From contig JAKSRS010000012.1 in assembly GCA_024403515.1 (NCBI GenBank), forward strand, positions 1 to 55,760: a stretch of 55,760 nt of DNA, given 5' to 3'. Both the position numbers and the translations under genes were made by a program. The notes below the pieces were generated by a model that had not been told where the DNA came from, made no database searches, and saw only the letters and a list, made by a program, of their open reading frames with translations. Position 1 is the first letter of the stretch; each line of letters begins with the position of its first letter. Positions 8,106 through 15,581 of the stretch are shown in pieces. Origin of the DNA: Lachnospiraceae bacterium (GTDB lineage Bacteria; Bacillota; Clostridia; Lachnospirales; Lachnospiraceae).

Positions 8106-8945
8106 ATGGGCTTATTTGATAAAAAGGATTGCTCGATATGTGGAGCCAAGATAGGTTTACTTGGAAATAGAAAGTTAAAAGATGGAAATATGTGTAAAGA
8201 TTGTGCCGGAAAGCTTTCAGTCTGGTTTCAGGATAGAAGTGATTCAACAGTCGCAGAGATTCAAAACCAGCTTGGAGTAAGAAAGGCCTACGCCGATTTG
8301 CTTGAGAAGGGATTTAATGCTACACGCGCATACGGTGAATTCGGATGCATACTGATTGATGATATAATGGGAAATTTCGTGGCACTTCCTGATACATCTG
8401 ACAGTTTTTTTGGAGATGCCAAGGTTATTACCTCAATCGACCAGATAAAAGATAAGCATCCCGATGTTATTATGTTCAATCAGGTTGAGGGAGTTGATAT
8501 AAACGTAACAGTCACTTCAAGGGAAGAAAAGCAGACAGTGGATGGAAACCAGGTCAGCTACAACCCAAGACATATGATTTATATGGCACAGTTTAGCGTA
8601 ACAATCAGGATTAAAAATCATCCATTCATTAAGAAGATGACTGTTCCTTTAAATAATGGAGCAATACAGATTAGAAATATGGGCGAAAGAAAGGTAACCG
8701 AATATAAGGATACCGTAAAAGCTATGCTGACAGGTTATAAAGGCCCTGAATTTGAGATAGAAAACAGAAGTGCTTTCTATAACAATAATTCACTTAAGGA
8801 TTTAATCCTTCGCACAGAGTATGATTTGCCTGATTATGCATACGGTTTTAAGGTAGACAAACTTACAAACTGGAAGCAGATTCAGGAATATCAGTATTAT
8901 CTTGCAATGGCCGAAGAGATAAAGGCTGCTTTGGAGAATTACTAA
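8106..8945 (+). CDS. DUF4428 zinc-ribbon protein (second of a pair)
   Basis: A 279-residue protein behind GAAGGGAG. It starts MGLFDKKDCSICGAK, and the N-terminal ribbon has CSIC and MCKDC (residues 9-38), the DUF4428 signature (RKLKDGxxCKDC). The rest is a predicted alpha/beta domain without membrane helices. Its middle (ITSIDQIKDKHPDVIMFNQVEGVDINVTVTS) contains strands reminiscent of the first protein, so both probably share a second domain. Function is unknown; presumably zinc-binding and cytosolic. It is co-transcribed with the gene before it and perhaps with the lipoprotein gene 78 nt downstream, since no terminator is seen between them. Confidence 0.75.
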   Translation: MGLFDKKDCSICGAKIGLLGNRKLKDGNMCKDCAGKLSVWFQDRSDSTVAEIQNQLGVRKAYADLLEKGFNATRAYGEFGCILIDDIMGNFVALPDTSDSFFGDAKVITSIDQIKDKHPDVIMFNQVEGVDINVTVTSREEKQTVDGNQVSYNPRHMIYMAQFSVTIRIKNHPFIKKMTVPLNNGAIQIRNMGERKVTEYKDTVKAMLTGYKGPEFEIENRSAFYNNNSLKDLILRTEYDLPDYAYGFKVDKLTNWKQIQEYQYYLAMAEEIKAALENY

Positions 8946-9023
8946 AGTTTTCGAAATACTGGAAATCTTTGGGCATTAAATGTTACACTTTAGGGGAAGA
9001 CTTTAAAGGAGGAATTTAAAACG

Positions 9024-10748
9024 ATGAAAAAGAAAATGGCCCTAATGATGGCACTGACAATGGTCCTTTTATGTGGTTGCAGCAAGAAGGAGGAAACTAA
9101 GGTAGTGTCAAAGGACTCGACTCTTTCGGTTTCGGAAAGTATCTTATCATCAGTCGATGATCAAAAGGTGGAAGAAAATGACGTGGTAAAAGAATTTGAT
9201 CACAGTCTTGTATGTGACAGATGGGCAGACAGCGGTTCTTTTAAAATGTATACATCTGAAGACGAATCCTTCGATTTTTATTTTGACTATAGCATTCCAC
9301 AGATTATCGATGATACAGAGGATGCCAAAGAGATAAACTATTTCATCGAATGCCTTTATAAGGATATGCATGACACAATGCAAAAAGCATCCAAAGAGGG
9401 TCAGATTACAGCGCAGGAGTTTGAAAGCACAGAATGGTTTCAGACAAATTATGACTGCTACTGGAACGCAACTATAGCAAGTATTGTAATTTACAGCACA
9501 GGATACTATAGCAGTGAGACAAGATATAACGTTTATAACTACGACTTCTCGACCGGAACGCAGTTAAGTAACGAAGATATCTTTGCACTTAAGGGCACAA
9601 CCGGTGAAAAGTTTGCAGAGGGCATAAGAAGGGCAGCAGTTTATTCAACTGATGCAGAAATGCAAATGTTTTTTGAAAGTGAAATGCCATTAACTGAAGC
9701 AGAAGTATGGTATGCAGATGTTGCAGATGATAATGTTCAGCTTATGTATGCAGACTATCTTTTGGCAAGAGCCAAAACTGTATATAACGACAATATCAAC
9801 GAATTTATTCCGATATATCTGGACGCAAACGGGGAAATTCAGGCTATCACACATATCTATAACATGAGTATGTACGGCGAAGCGATAAGCATTTTATCGC
9901 CCAAAGCGTGGATAAATAACGAGCTTATGACTACAAGCGGTGATTTACTTAGCGTATCATCAAAGGACGATGGACTTTATTTAACAATCAATAAGGAAGA
10001 ATGGTCTGATTCTTCTTTTGAAGAGGACCCTTCTTTTGACTTTACAAAGGAACATAAAATCGAAGGACTTTACAAAAACTATAAAGACGCGAGAATCTCG
10101 TGGGTAGGAAATGGAAATCAGCCATATATCCTTCTTTTGTCCGATGATGGAATGGTATCTTATGTAGATGTAATGGCAGGAATCAGTTCAGGCTATTTTA
10201 GTGCCATTGAGCCTTTGTGGGGATTGGAAAGTATTAAAGCCTTCAGTGAAAGCGACGATTACAGAATCGTTGGGGAAAATAATGATGGCAAGCTAATCGA
10301 TGTCGAAGATGCTCTCTATATGATGCTTAACTGCAGATGTGCCCGCTTTGAAAAAGGACTGTTAAATCTTTCAAATGTAACAAGATACTCAGCTACAGTA
10401 ACTCATAATGAATCCGGCAAAGATGTCGAGTACGACGAGCTCATTGGATTTACTGATGACAAGTATCAGCTCTTTGTAAGAGAGTCCTACAAAAAAGAGA
10501 ATTATGAGGGTGGCTCACAGGTTGGCTACATTTACTTTAACGGAATGAACGAAAACGGAATGGTATTTCGCTTTTATATTGTAGGAGAAGAGGGCGAAAT
10601 TTCGGGCAGCATGGCACTTAATGTCTACAGCTACTGGGATTCAGACCTTGCAGATTTTGTCGATGGAGCAGAGGTAACCTGGCTTGGCGGTTTTGACATA
10701 TTTGAATCACACGGTAACAGGGTGGCGCTACAAAGTTCAGTAGGGTAA
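9024..10748 (+). CDS. Large predicted lipoprotein, function unknown
   Basis: A 574-residue protein behind AAAGGAGG. The N-terminal signal peptide ends in a lipobox (LLCGC, C19). A Ser/Glu/Asp-rich linker follows, then a long soluble region. Residues about 75-270 (YNVYNYDFSTGTQLSNEDIF, Asp/Tyr-rich strands) resemble the DUF3298-type extracellular domain seen in RsiV-like and PdaC-like proteins; this is a tentative match. The remaining ~300 residues look beta-rich and I do not recognise them. It lies between the DUF4428 pair and another lipoprotein and is probably surface-exposed. No catalytic motif is evident. Confidence 0.65.
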   Translation: MKKKMALMMALTMVLLCGCSKKEETKVVSKDSTLSVSESILSSVDDQKVEENDVVKEFDHSLVCDRWADSGSFKMYTSEDESFDFYFDYSIPQIIDDTEDAKEINYFIECLYKDMHDTMQKASKEGQITAQEFESTEWFQTNYDCYWNATIASIVIYSTGYYSSETRYNVYNYDFSTGTQLSNEDIFALKGTTGEKFAEGIRRAAVYSTDAEMQMFFESEMPLTEAEVWYADVADDNVQLMYADYLLARAKTVYNDNINEFIPIYLDANGEIQAITHIYNMSMYGEAISILSPKAWINNELMTTSGDLLSVSSKDDGLYLTINKEEWSDSSFEEDPSFDFTKEHKIEGLYKNYKDARISWVGNGNQPYILLLSDDGMVSYVDVMAGISSGYFSAIEPLWGLESIKAFSESDDYRIVGENNDGKLIDVEDALYMMLNCRCARFEKGLLNLSNVTRYSATVTHNESGKDVEYDELIGFTDDKYQLFVRESYKKENYEGGSQVGYIYFNGMNENGMVFRFYIVGEEGEISGSMALNVYSYWDSDLADFVDGAEVTWLGGFDIFESHGNRVALQSSVG

Positions 10749-10780
10749 CTATAAAAAAGTAGTTTAGACTAAAGTCCGGA

Positions 10781-10827
10781 AATAGACAGTTTTGCTGATA
10801 AAAAAATGAGAATTTATAGTTTATAAT
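10781..10827 (+). promoter_or_regulatory. Promoter with conserved upstream box, copy B
   Basis: AATAGACAGTTTTGCTGATA (10781-10800) followed by TATAAT (10822-10827). Box and -10 sit at exactly the same offset as in copy A at 7125; 18 of 20 box positions are identical. No consensus -35 is present. Confidence 0.6.
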
Positions 10828-10902
10828 TCAGACTGTTGATTCTCATAAAGGGGAATTGTGCAACAAGATTTATAACAGGAGAGTACATTTTAGGAGGAAG
10901 AA

Positions 10903-12021
10903 ATGAAAAAGATCTTGGTATTAGCAACAATTGCAGCACTGTCTGTAGGCATCATTGGATGCGGTGGCAAAACAAACACAGCAAACAGCGTGGTGGAGGC
11001 GTCTGTTGAAGAAAAGAAAGATGCGAATGAAGCAACTAAAGCTACAGTTTCAAAAGAAGCAACTGTAGAAGAAACAGTTACAGAACCTGAGGCTTCTTCT
11101 CAACCTGAAGCTTCACAGGTAGAAGAACCTAAGGCTGACTTGGAGTACGCGACTTTATTTGATAAGTACGTAGGTTATACAGTAACAATCGGCTATCCCA
11201 AGGACGCAGGCTTTTTTGTAGAAGAGAAAAATGCATACGGAGATAGCCCCAAGCTTGTTATTTCGGACGGCACAAACAGAGTGGAGCTTAATTATTATGA
11301 CAGCAAAAATATAGCTCAAAAGATAGAAGAAGCCAAGAAAGATGAAATGCTTGTTAAGGAATTTACAGCAAACGGTATGCCCGGCTATGTTGCGATGAAA
11401 GAGGGTAAGAATGGTGCTTTAGGGCAGATGACTCTTATTTCGGAGAATTATCCTGATACGGGGAAAAATGATACACTGGTTATTGTAGTATCTAATAATA
11501 ACTGGGATGCTGATGCCTGCAAGGAATTCTTTGAAAGCGACACAGTAACAACAATGTTAGAATCCATCACATTTGAAAAAAGTGATGCACCTGATTATCC
11601 CGGAGTACTTAGCTATGACCGCTTAATTGGTATGAATGTTGATACTGCAGGCGCGTTTGAAGTTGAGTATGATCCATATGATACATATCTTATTAAGAAT
11701 CATATATATGCAGATGGTAAAGAACTTGGCTATGTATCAGTAAGAATTGATAAAAGCTCTGAACTGGACACAGATGTGGCATTACAGGAACTGCTTGATT
11801 CTAAGCCCGATAAATACTCAAATGGCATTTCAAGCGAGACATACGGTTCTCATACCCTGAATATTTTAAAGTACGGCGATGGTGGCGAATATCATGGATA
11901 CATAGATGTTGACGGAACTTCAGTAAGATTCACTGTACTCGTTAAATCAGGAACTGATACTTCAGTATTTTATGATTATGTAGGAACAGTACTTAGCGGA
12001 ATTTATATTCCCAAGAAATAA
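10903..12021 (+). CDS. Predicted lipoprotein with Thr/Glu-rich linker
   Basis: A 372-residue protein behind TAGGAGG. It has a signal peptide with lipobox IIGC (C20). A low-complexity linker rich in Val, Glu, Thr and Ala (residues 25-80) is followed by two similar-sized beta-rich halves (about 85-225 and 235-370). Both look like small globular domains: FEKSDAPDYPGVLSYDRLIGMNVDTAG opens the second, and DKYVGYTVTIGYPKDAGFFV the first. I recognise no enzyme motif. Probably a cell-surface binding or stress-envelope protein; its promoter box links it to the DUF4428 genes. Confidence 0.65.
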   Translation: MKKILVLATIAALSVGIIGCGGKTNTANSVVEASVEEKKDANEATKATVSKEATVEETVTEPEASSQPEASQVEEPKADLEYATLFDKYVGYTVTIGYPKDAGFFVEEKNAYGDSPKLVISDGTNRVELNYYDSKNIAQKIEEAKKDEMLVKEFTANGMPGYVAMKEGKNGALGQMTLISENYPDTGKNDTLVIVVSNNNWDADACKEFFESDTVTTMLESITFEKSDAPDYPGVLSYDRLIGMNVDTAGAFEVEYDPYDTYLIKNHIYADGKELGYVSVRIDKSSELDTDVALQELLDSKPDKYSNGISSETYGSHTLNILKYGDGGEYHGYIDVDGTSVRFTVLVKSGTDTSVFYDYVGTVLSGIYIPKK

Positions 12022-12036
12022 AATATAGCTTTACTT

Positions 12037-12068
12037 AAAGGAAATATCCGCCGTGATATTTCCTTTTT
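12037..12068 (+). terminator. Terminator after the lipoprotein gene
   Basis: A 12-bp perfect stem, AAAGGAAATATC with GATATTTCCTTT, loop CGCCGT, followed by T residues. Confidence 0.88.
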
Positions 12069-12121
12069 TGTTTTGCAAGAAAGAGTTAACGAGGCAAAAG
12101 AAAAATACGGAGATTTCACAC

Positions 12122-12173
12122 TTGACAAAACGGTTAGTTTAAACTAACATAAATATAGTTAGTGAAGACTAAC
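12122..12173 (+). promoter_or_regulatory. Promoter with two tandem DtxR-type operators
   Basis: TTGACA (12122-12127), 17-bp spacer, TAACAT (12145-12150). GTTAG-TTTAAA-CTAAC (12133-12148) overlaps spacer and -10. GTTAG-TGAAGA-CTAAC (12158-12173) covers the start region. Start-to-start distance is 25 bp, the same as at the feoA promoter. Strong evidence that the same regulator controls the next gene. Confidence 0.78.
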
Positions 12174-12185
12174 TAATAAATCATG

Positions 12186-12245
12186 TGTTACTCCTTTGGG
12201 AATGACTGTGGGGTGGGTAACATCCCACGGTTAAAGGAGAGGAGG
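12186..12245 (+). promoter_or_regulatory. Foldable 5' leader of the 33-codon ORF
   Basis: Two mutually exclusive folds are visible. In one, CTCCTTT (12191-12197) pairs with AAAGGAG (12233-12239), with an inner CTGTGGG/CCCACGG stem (12206-12212 / 12224-12230). In the other, TGTTAC (12186-12191) pairs with GTAACA (12217-12222). The first masks the purine run next to the GGAGG ribosome site at 12241. It could be a translational switch; no known riboswitch class is recognised. Confidence 0.45.
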
Positions 12246-12252
12246 CAAATAA

Positions 12253-12354
12253 ATGGATGCTTCAGTAAAAAGACTGATTAGAAAACTTAGAGGATTGGCT
12301 GTAGAATTTATATTTTGTGCAGTCATCGTTCTTTTGACGAACGGAGTATTTTAA
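12253..12354 (+). CDS. 33-residue membrane micro-protein under DtxR-type control
   Basis: A short ORF with ATG at 12253, seven bases after a perfect GGAGG. It encodes a basic amphipathic N-terminus (MDASVKRLIRKLRG) followed by one hydrophobic helix (LAVEFIFCAVIVLLTNGVF) that ends the protein. I recognise no family. The evidence that it is real is contextual: consensus promoter, two perfect DtxR-type operators, a strong ribosome site, and terminators isolating it from the upstream gene. Metal-repressed small membrane proteins are known from other bacteria as transporter regulators, so a role tuning a metal transporter such as FeoB is a reasonable guess, no more. A weak hairpin with T run overlaps its end (12327-12360). 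Confidence 0.6.
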   Translation: MDASVKRLIRKLRGLAVEFIFCAVIVLLTNGVF

Positions 12355-12448
12355 TTTTTTCAAGCAACACAGACAATGCTTTTTTCCAAAACTAAAAGAA
12401 TAAACAATAAACCTTATTATGGTTAATATATTTTGTATATAATTATTC

Positions 12449-12477
12449 TTGACGAGTACCGCCTTGATTAATACAAT
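12449..12477 (+). promoter_or_regulatory. Sigma-A promoter of the HD-GYP gene
   Basis: TTGACG (12449-12454), 17-bp spacer, TACAAT (12472-12477). The predicted transcript has a ~90-nt leader before the start codon at 12577, in which I recognise no c-di-GMP riboswitch. Confidence 0.65.
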
Positions 12478-12576
12478 AATCGAGTTTGGTAAAGGGAATA
12501 CCAGTTTCGGAAACACGGCATATAGAGGGAATGTTGTGGCTTTTAATGCATAAATGTGTTGTTTGGAGAAAGAAAA

Positions 12577-14454
12577 ATGTCTAGTATTGCTCAGATTACC
12601 GAAAAGATTGTAAATAATATGGCGATGGAGAATGAGTGGAATTATAAACTTATTCAACTGTCTGATTATAGAGAAGCCGAAGAACTTTTTAAAAAGCGCT
12701 CACAGGCTTTGCGTGAACTTTATGCTGAAAATGAAAAGTATTATGCACAGCTAAGAGACTATCTGAATAAGCCCTTTGACGAAGAACTGGTAGAGCAACT
12801 TTATGATTCTATGAGAACATTTATCCTTAACGGAAGTCAGGATAATGAAATCATCTGTGAAATATCCGAGAAACTTATTGACTATTATAAGTTAGTCTCA
12901 AATCTTGAAAAGGCAATTACAACTACAGTAATTTATGCTGTTAATTTCTATGACTATTTTTCCAGATTGAATGCTAAAAACAAAAGAAAAGACGATGTTA
13001 TTGAATCTTTAAAATGGGTCATTTCATATCGTGATGAATATGTTAATTTTAAAGACTACAGAACCCAGGTGAATCTTCTTAGCGCTTATCAGCAGCTTAT
13101 TCTTATGGGAATTGCGGAGTCACGTGAAACCAAATGTGAATTTAAGTGCTGGGATTTGATCGATGAAGTTTTAAATTTTTGGAACAAACCCGGAGTACAG
13201 GAAGCTACGCTTGAATTTCAGGCAGCAAATAATGTTATTCAGAGCATCAAAACCAACGTACTAATGGAAATGGAAGTAGGCTTTGAAGTTACAGGTGATC
13301 AGCAGGAAAACTATATCCGACTTTTAGAGGACTATTATGCAGATATTGAAAGTAGCGAAGACTGGTACGACAAGATTGTATTAGAAAGAGTAAACACACG
13401 AATAAAGTGTGCTAAAAATGAGCTTTCTCAGAAGGAAGCATATGATATATACGTAGATATAATTAATAATCTTCCTGAGACTGACTGGGAAAATAATGCG
13501 GATGAATCTCGCCGCGTTCTTATGCTCTTTGTATTTATGTATGGTTATCTTATCGAAAGAATGGAAGCCTTGGGCATGACATATGAAGAAAGAGAAGATG
13601 CTGTAGACAAACTTATGTTAGTCTTTAATAGAATAGTCGCTAATATGCCTTATTATTATCGAACGACATACATTAGTGACATGTACAGGCACTTATTTTC
13701 CATGACTGTTACTAATATTTCGTCAATAGATAAGTTTGAAGCTTTGATGAACAGACTGATGTTAAACAGACAGCCTTTTACATACCTTCATTCCGAAATG
13801 GTTGCCAGGATATCTGTACTAATAGCGAAGTCAATAATGGAAAATAAAGCAGAAATGTATCGAATGCTGCCGCAACTTAAGATGGCAACTACAGATGAAA
13901 TCAAAGAGTATGCTGATTATATTTATGAGATAATCGAAAGATGTGCGCGCATGCATGATCTTGGAAAATGCGATGTGGCAACACTTATCATGAGGCAGAC
14001 AAGAAGAATTACTGATGAAGAGTTTGAGTGTATACAGAACCATTCATTAAACGGTGCAGCTTACATTCAGTCTATGCAGGCGCTAGACAAAAAGGATGCT
14101 ATGTATGTTGCCTGCAAAGAGGTAATGGCAGGACATCATAAGTCATATGATGGAAAAACGGGTTACCCCGCAGAATATGATAATACCAAGGCAGACTACA
14201 GACTTATTGTAGATATTATTACCATAGCCGATTCCATAGATGCAGCTACTGATTCGACAGGAAGAAACTATGCCGCTAAGAAGGGATTTTTACAGCTTCT
14301 CGATGAGCTGAAAGCACAGTCTGGTTCGCGTTATAATCCTGATATTGTAAAACTTATAGCAAGTGACTCTGAACTTATTTCTAAGCTTACTGAAATGACT
14401 GAGTATAAGAGAAGCGAATACATCTATGACGTTTATAAAAATATCAAACGTTAA
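12577..14454 (+). CDS. HD-GYP-type phosphohydrolase with helical N-terminal domain
   Basis: A 625-residue cytoplasmic protein. I chose the ATG at 12577 because GGAG lies 8 nt upstream; a GTG 7 codons earlier is possible. The first ~430 residues are helical and TPR-like, with no recognised domain. The C-terminal part is an HD-GYP domain: HDLGK (H460, D461), a downstream conserved His (IQNHSLNGA), paired His in GHHKSYDGKTGYP (H520-H521, GYP at 529-531), and ADSIDAATD. HD-GYP proteins hydrolyse cyclic di-GMP or related cyclic dinucleotides. The metal ligands look intact, so it is probably active. No membrane segment is seen, so the helical part may sense a ligand or partner. It is near flagellin, which fits motility control, but it is a separate transcription unit. 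Confidence 0.82.
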   Translation: MSSIAQITEKIVNNMAMENEWNYKLIQLSDYREAEELFKKRSQALRELYAENEKYYAQLRDYLNKPFDEELVEQLYDSMRTFILNGSQDNEIICEISEKLIDYYKLVSNLEKAITTTVIYAVNFYDYFSRLNAKNKRKDDVIESLKWVISYRDEYVNFKDYRTQVNLLSAYQQLILMGIAESRETKCEFKCWDLIDEVLNFWNKPGVQEATLEFQAANNVIQSIKTNVLMEMEVGFEVTGDQQENYIRLLEDYYADIESSEDWYDKIVLERVNTRIKCAKNELSQKEAYDIYVDIINNLPETDWENNADESRRVLMLFVFMYGYLIERMEALGMTYEEREDAVDKLMLVFNRIVANMPYYYRTTYISDMYRHLFSMTVTNISSIDKFEALMNRLMLNRQPFTYLHSEMVARISVLIAKSIMENKAEMYRMLPQLKMATTDEIKEYADYIYEIIERCARMHDLGKCDVATLIMRQTRRITDEEFECIQNHSLNGAAYIQSMQALDKKDAMYVACKEVMAGHHKSYDGKTGYPAEYDNTKADYRLIVDIITIADSIDAATDSTGRNYAAKKGFLQLLDELKAQSGSRYNPDIVKLIASDSELISKLTEMTEYKRSEYIYDVYKNIKR

Positions 14455-14501
14455 TGTGACTATATTATGAGTCGCATTGCGATATTTAATAGTGAAAGAG
14501 A

Positions 14502-15362
14502 CTAATTCATTCCGCGGAAGCCTTTTCCTATTATTTCACTTGAATTTGTTATGGCAATAAAGGCACCGGGTTCCTGGTCCTTTATAAAGTTTCTAAGTTC
14601 AACGGCCTGAAAGCGTTTTGTAATGGTTATAATAACGGTCTTTTCTTTATGGGCATAAACGCCTTCGGCCTTGTATACAGTTGCACTTCGACCGAGCTCA
14701 TTTGTGATATATTCACAGATGGGTTCGGGATTGTCGCAGATGATGGTAAAATATTTGCAAAGATTAATATTTTCAATTACACCGTCTACAACAAGCGACT
14801 TGGCAAGTAGGCCAACCAGGGAGAAAAGACCTGTTTTTATATCAAAGGCAAAGCAGGATGCTATTACAATTACCATGTCAACTATAAAAAGAGCAGTCCC
14901 GATATTGAGGCTGGTATATTTTTTAAGAAGCATGGCTACGATGTCAGTTCCACCTCCGGAGGCACCAAGATTGAAATAAATGGCTGCACTGAAGGAAGGA
15001 AGTACGATGGCAAAAATAAGCTCTAAAACCGGTTCGTCGGTTAAAGGGCCGTTCATAGGCATGATATACTCGCAAAGTTTAAGTCCAAGTGACATAAGGA
15101 TGCTTACATAAGCAGTCATAAATCCAAAGGACTTTCCTAAAAAGATAAAGCCAATTGCTAAAAGAGCCATGTTGATTACAAGGGTGATAGTACCCGGTGT
15201 AAACGGCATGAAATGGCCTAACACGACGGCTATACCGGTAACGCCTCCAAAAGAAAAGTTGTTGGGGAATTTAAAAACATAAATACCGATAACAATAATC
15301 ACAGTTGCAAGCGTTAACATTGAATATTGCTTTATAAGTCTTGATAAATTAATTCGTTTCAT
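14502..15362 (-). CDS. YitT-family membrane protein (DUF161 + DUF2179)
   Basis: A 286-residue protein. About five or six membrane helices (residues 15-190) carry the family motifs (FPNNFSFGGVTGIAVVLG near residue 32; NLGASGGGTDIVAMLLKKYT). A soluble C-terminal DUF2179 domain follows (about 205-282, with TVYKAEGVYAHKEKTVIITIT and PGAFIAITNSSEIIGKGF). The length is normal for the family. Its transport substrate is unknown; some relatives have been linked to small-molecule export. GAAGG precedes the ATG on the minus strand. A 17-bp palindrome at 15380 lies just upstream. Confidence 0.88.
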   Translation of the reverse strand: MKRINLSRLIKQYSMLTLATVIIVIGIYVFKFPNNFSFGGVTGIAVVLGHFMPFTPGTITLVINMALLAIGFIFLGKSFGFMTAYVSILMSLGLKLCEYIMPMNGPLTDEPVLELIFAIVLPSFSAAIYFNLGASGGGTDIVAMLLKKYTSLNIGTALFIVDMVIVIASCFAFDIKTGLFSLVGLLAKSLVVDGVIENINLCKYFTIICDNPEPICEYITNELGRSATVYKAEGVYAHKEKTVIITITKRFQAVELRNFIKDQEPGAFIAITNSSEIIGKGFRGMN

Positions 15363-15379
15363 AAATAAATCCTTCTACG

Positions 15380-15396
15380 GATAGTTTAAAACTATC
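15380..15396. promoter_or_regulatory. 17-bp palindrome upstream of the YitT gene
   Basis: GATAGTTT-A-AAACTATC is a perfect inverted repeat 18 bp before the start codon of the minus-strand YitT-family gene. It could be an operator or an RNA hairpin in its leader. The regulator is unknown. Confidence 0.4.
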
Positions 15397-15507
15397 TTTC
15401 TTTTAAATCTTTCAAGAAGAATATACAATATTACCCCTACTTTATAAACTAAAAAACAAGAAAAAGTTAAAAAAGTGTAAAAAGCCACAATATTTAGTGT
15501 TTTTTGC

Positions 15508-15537
15508 TATAATGAACGACGCGGCTATCTCCGATAT
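15508..15537 (+). promoter_or_regulatory. Flagellin promoter region
   Basis: Two overlapping candidates are visible. One is an extended -10 TGC-TATAAT (15505-15513) with no good -35. The other is TGAA (15513-15516) with 14 bp to CCGATAT (15531-15537), which is one base off the sigma-28 (SigD) consensus TAAA-N15-CCGATAT. The second fits flagellin biology. Confidence 0.45.
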
Positions 15538-15581
15538 ACAAGCCAAAGGGTGTTTTTTGTATTGTAAAAGGGAGAAAAGAA

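Noticed and set aside
12478..12576. Possible cyclic di-GMP riboswitch before the HD-GYP gene
   Set aside because: The ~90-nt leader lacks the conserved GEMM-I/II sequence blocks and any convincing paired domain.
12262..12657. 131-codon open frame on the minus strand
   Set aside because: It overlaps the micro-ORF, the HD-GYP promoter and the first codons of that gene, has no ribosome site, and its composition is typical of AT-rich antisense sequence.
14455..14501. Terminator between the HD-GYP and YitT genes
   Set aside because: A mismatched TGTGACT/AGTCGCA stem is present but there is no T run on either side; too weak to call.
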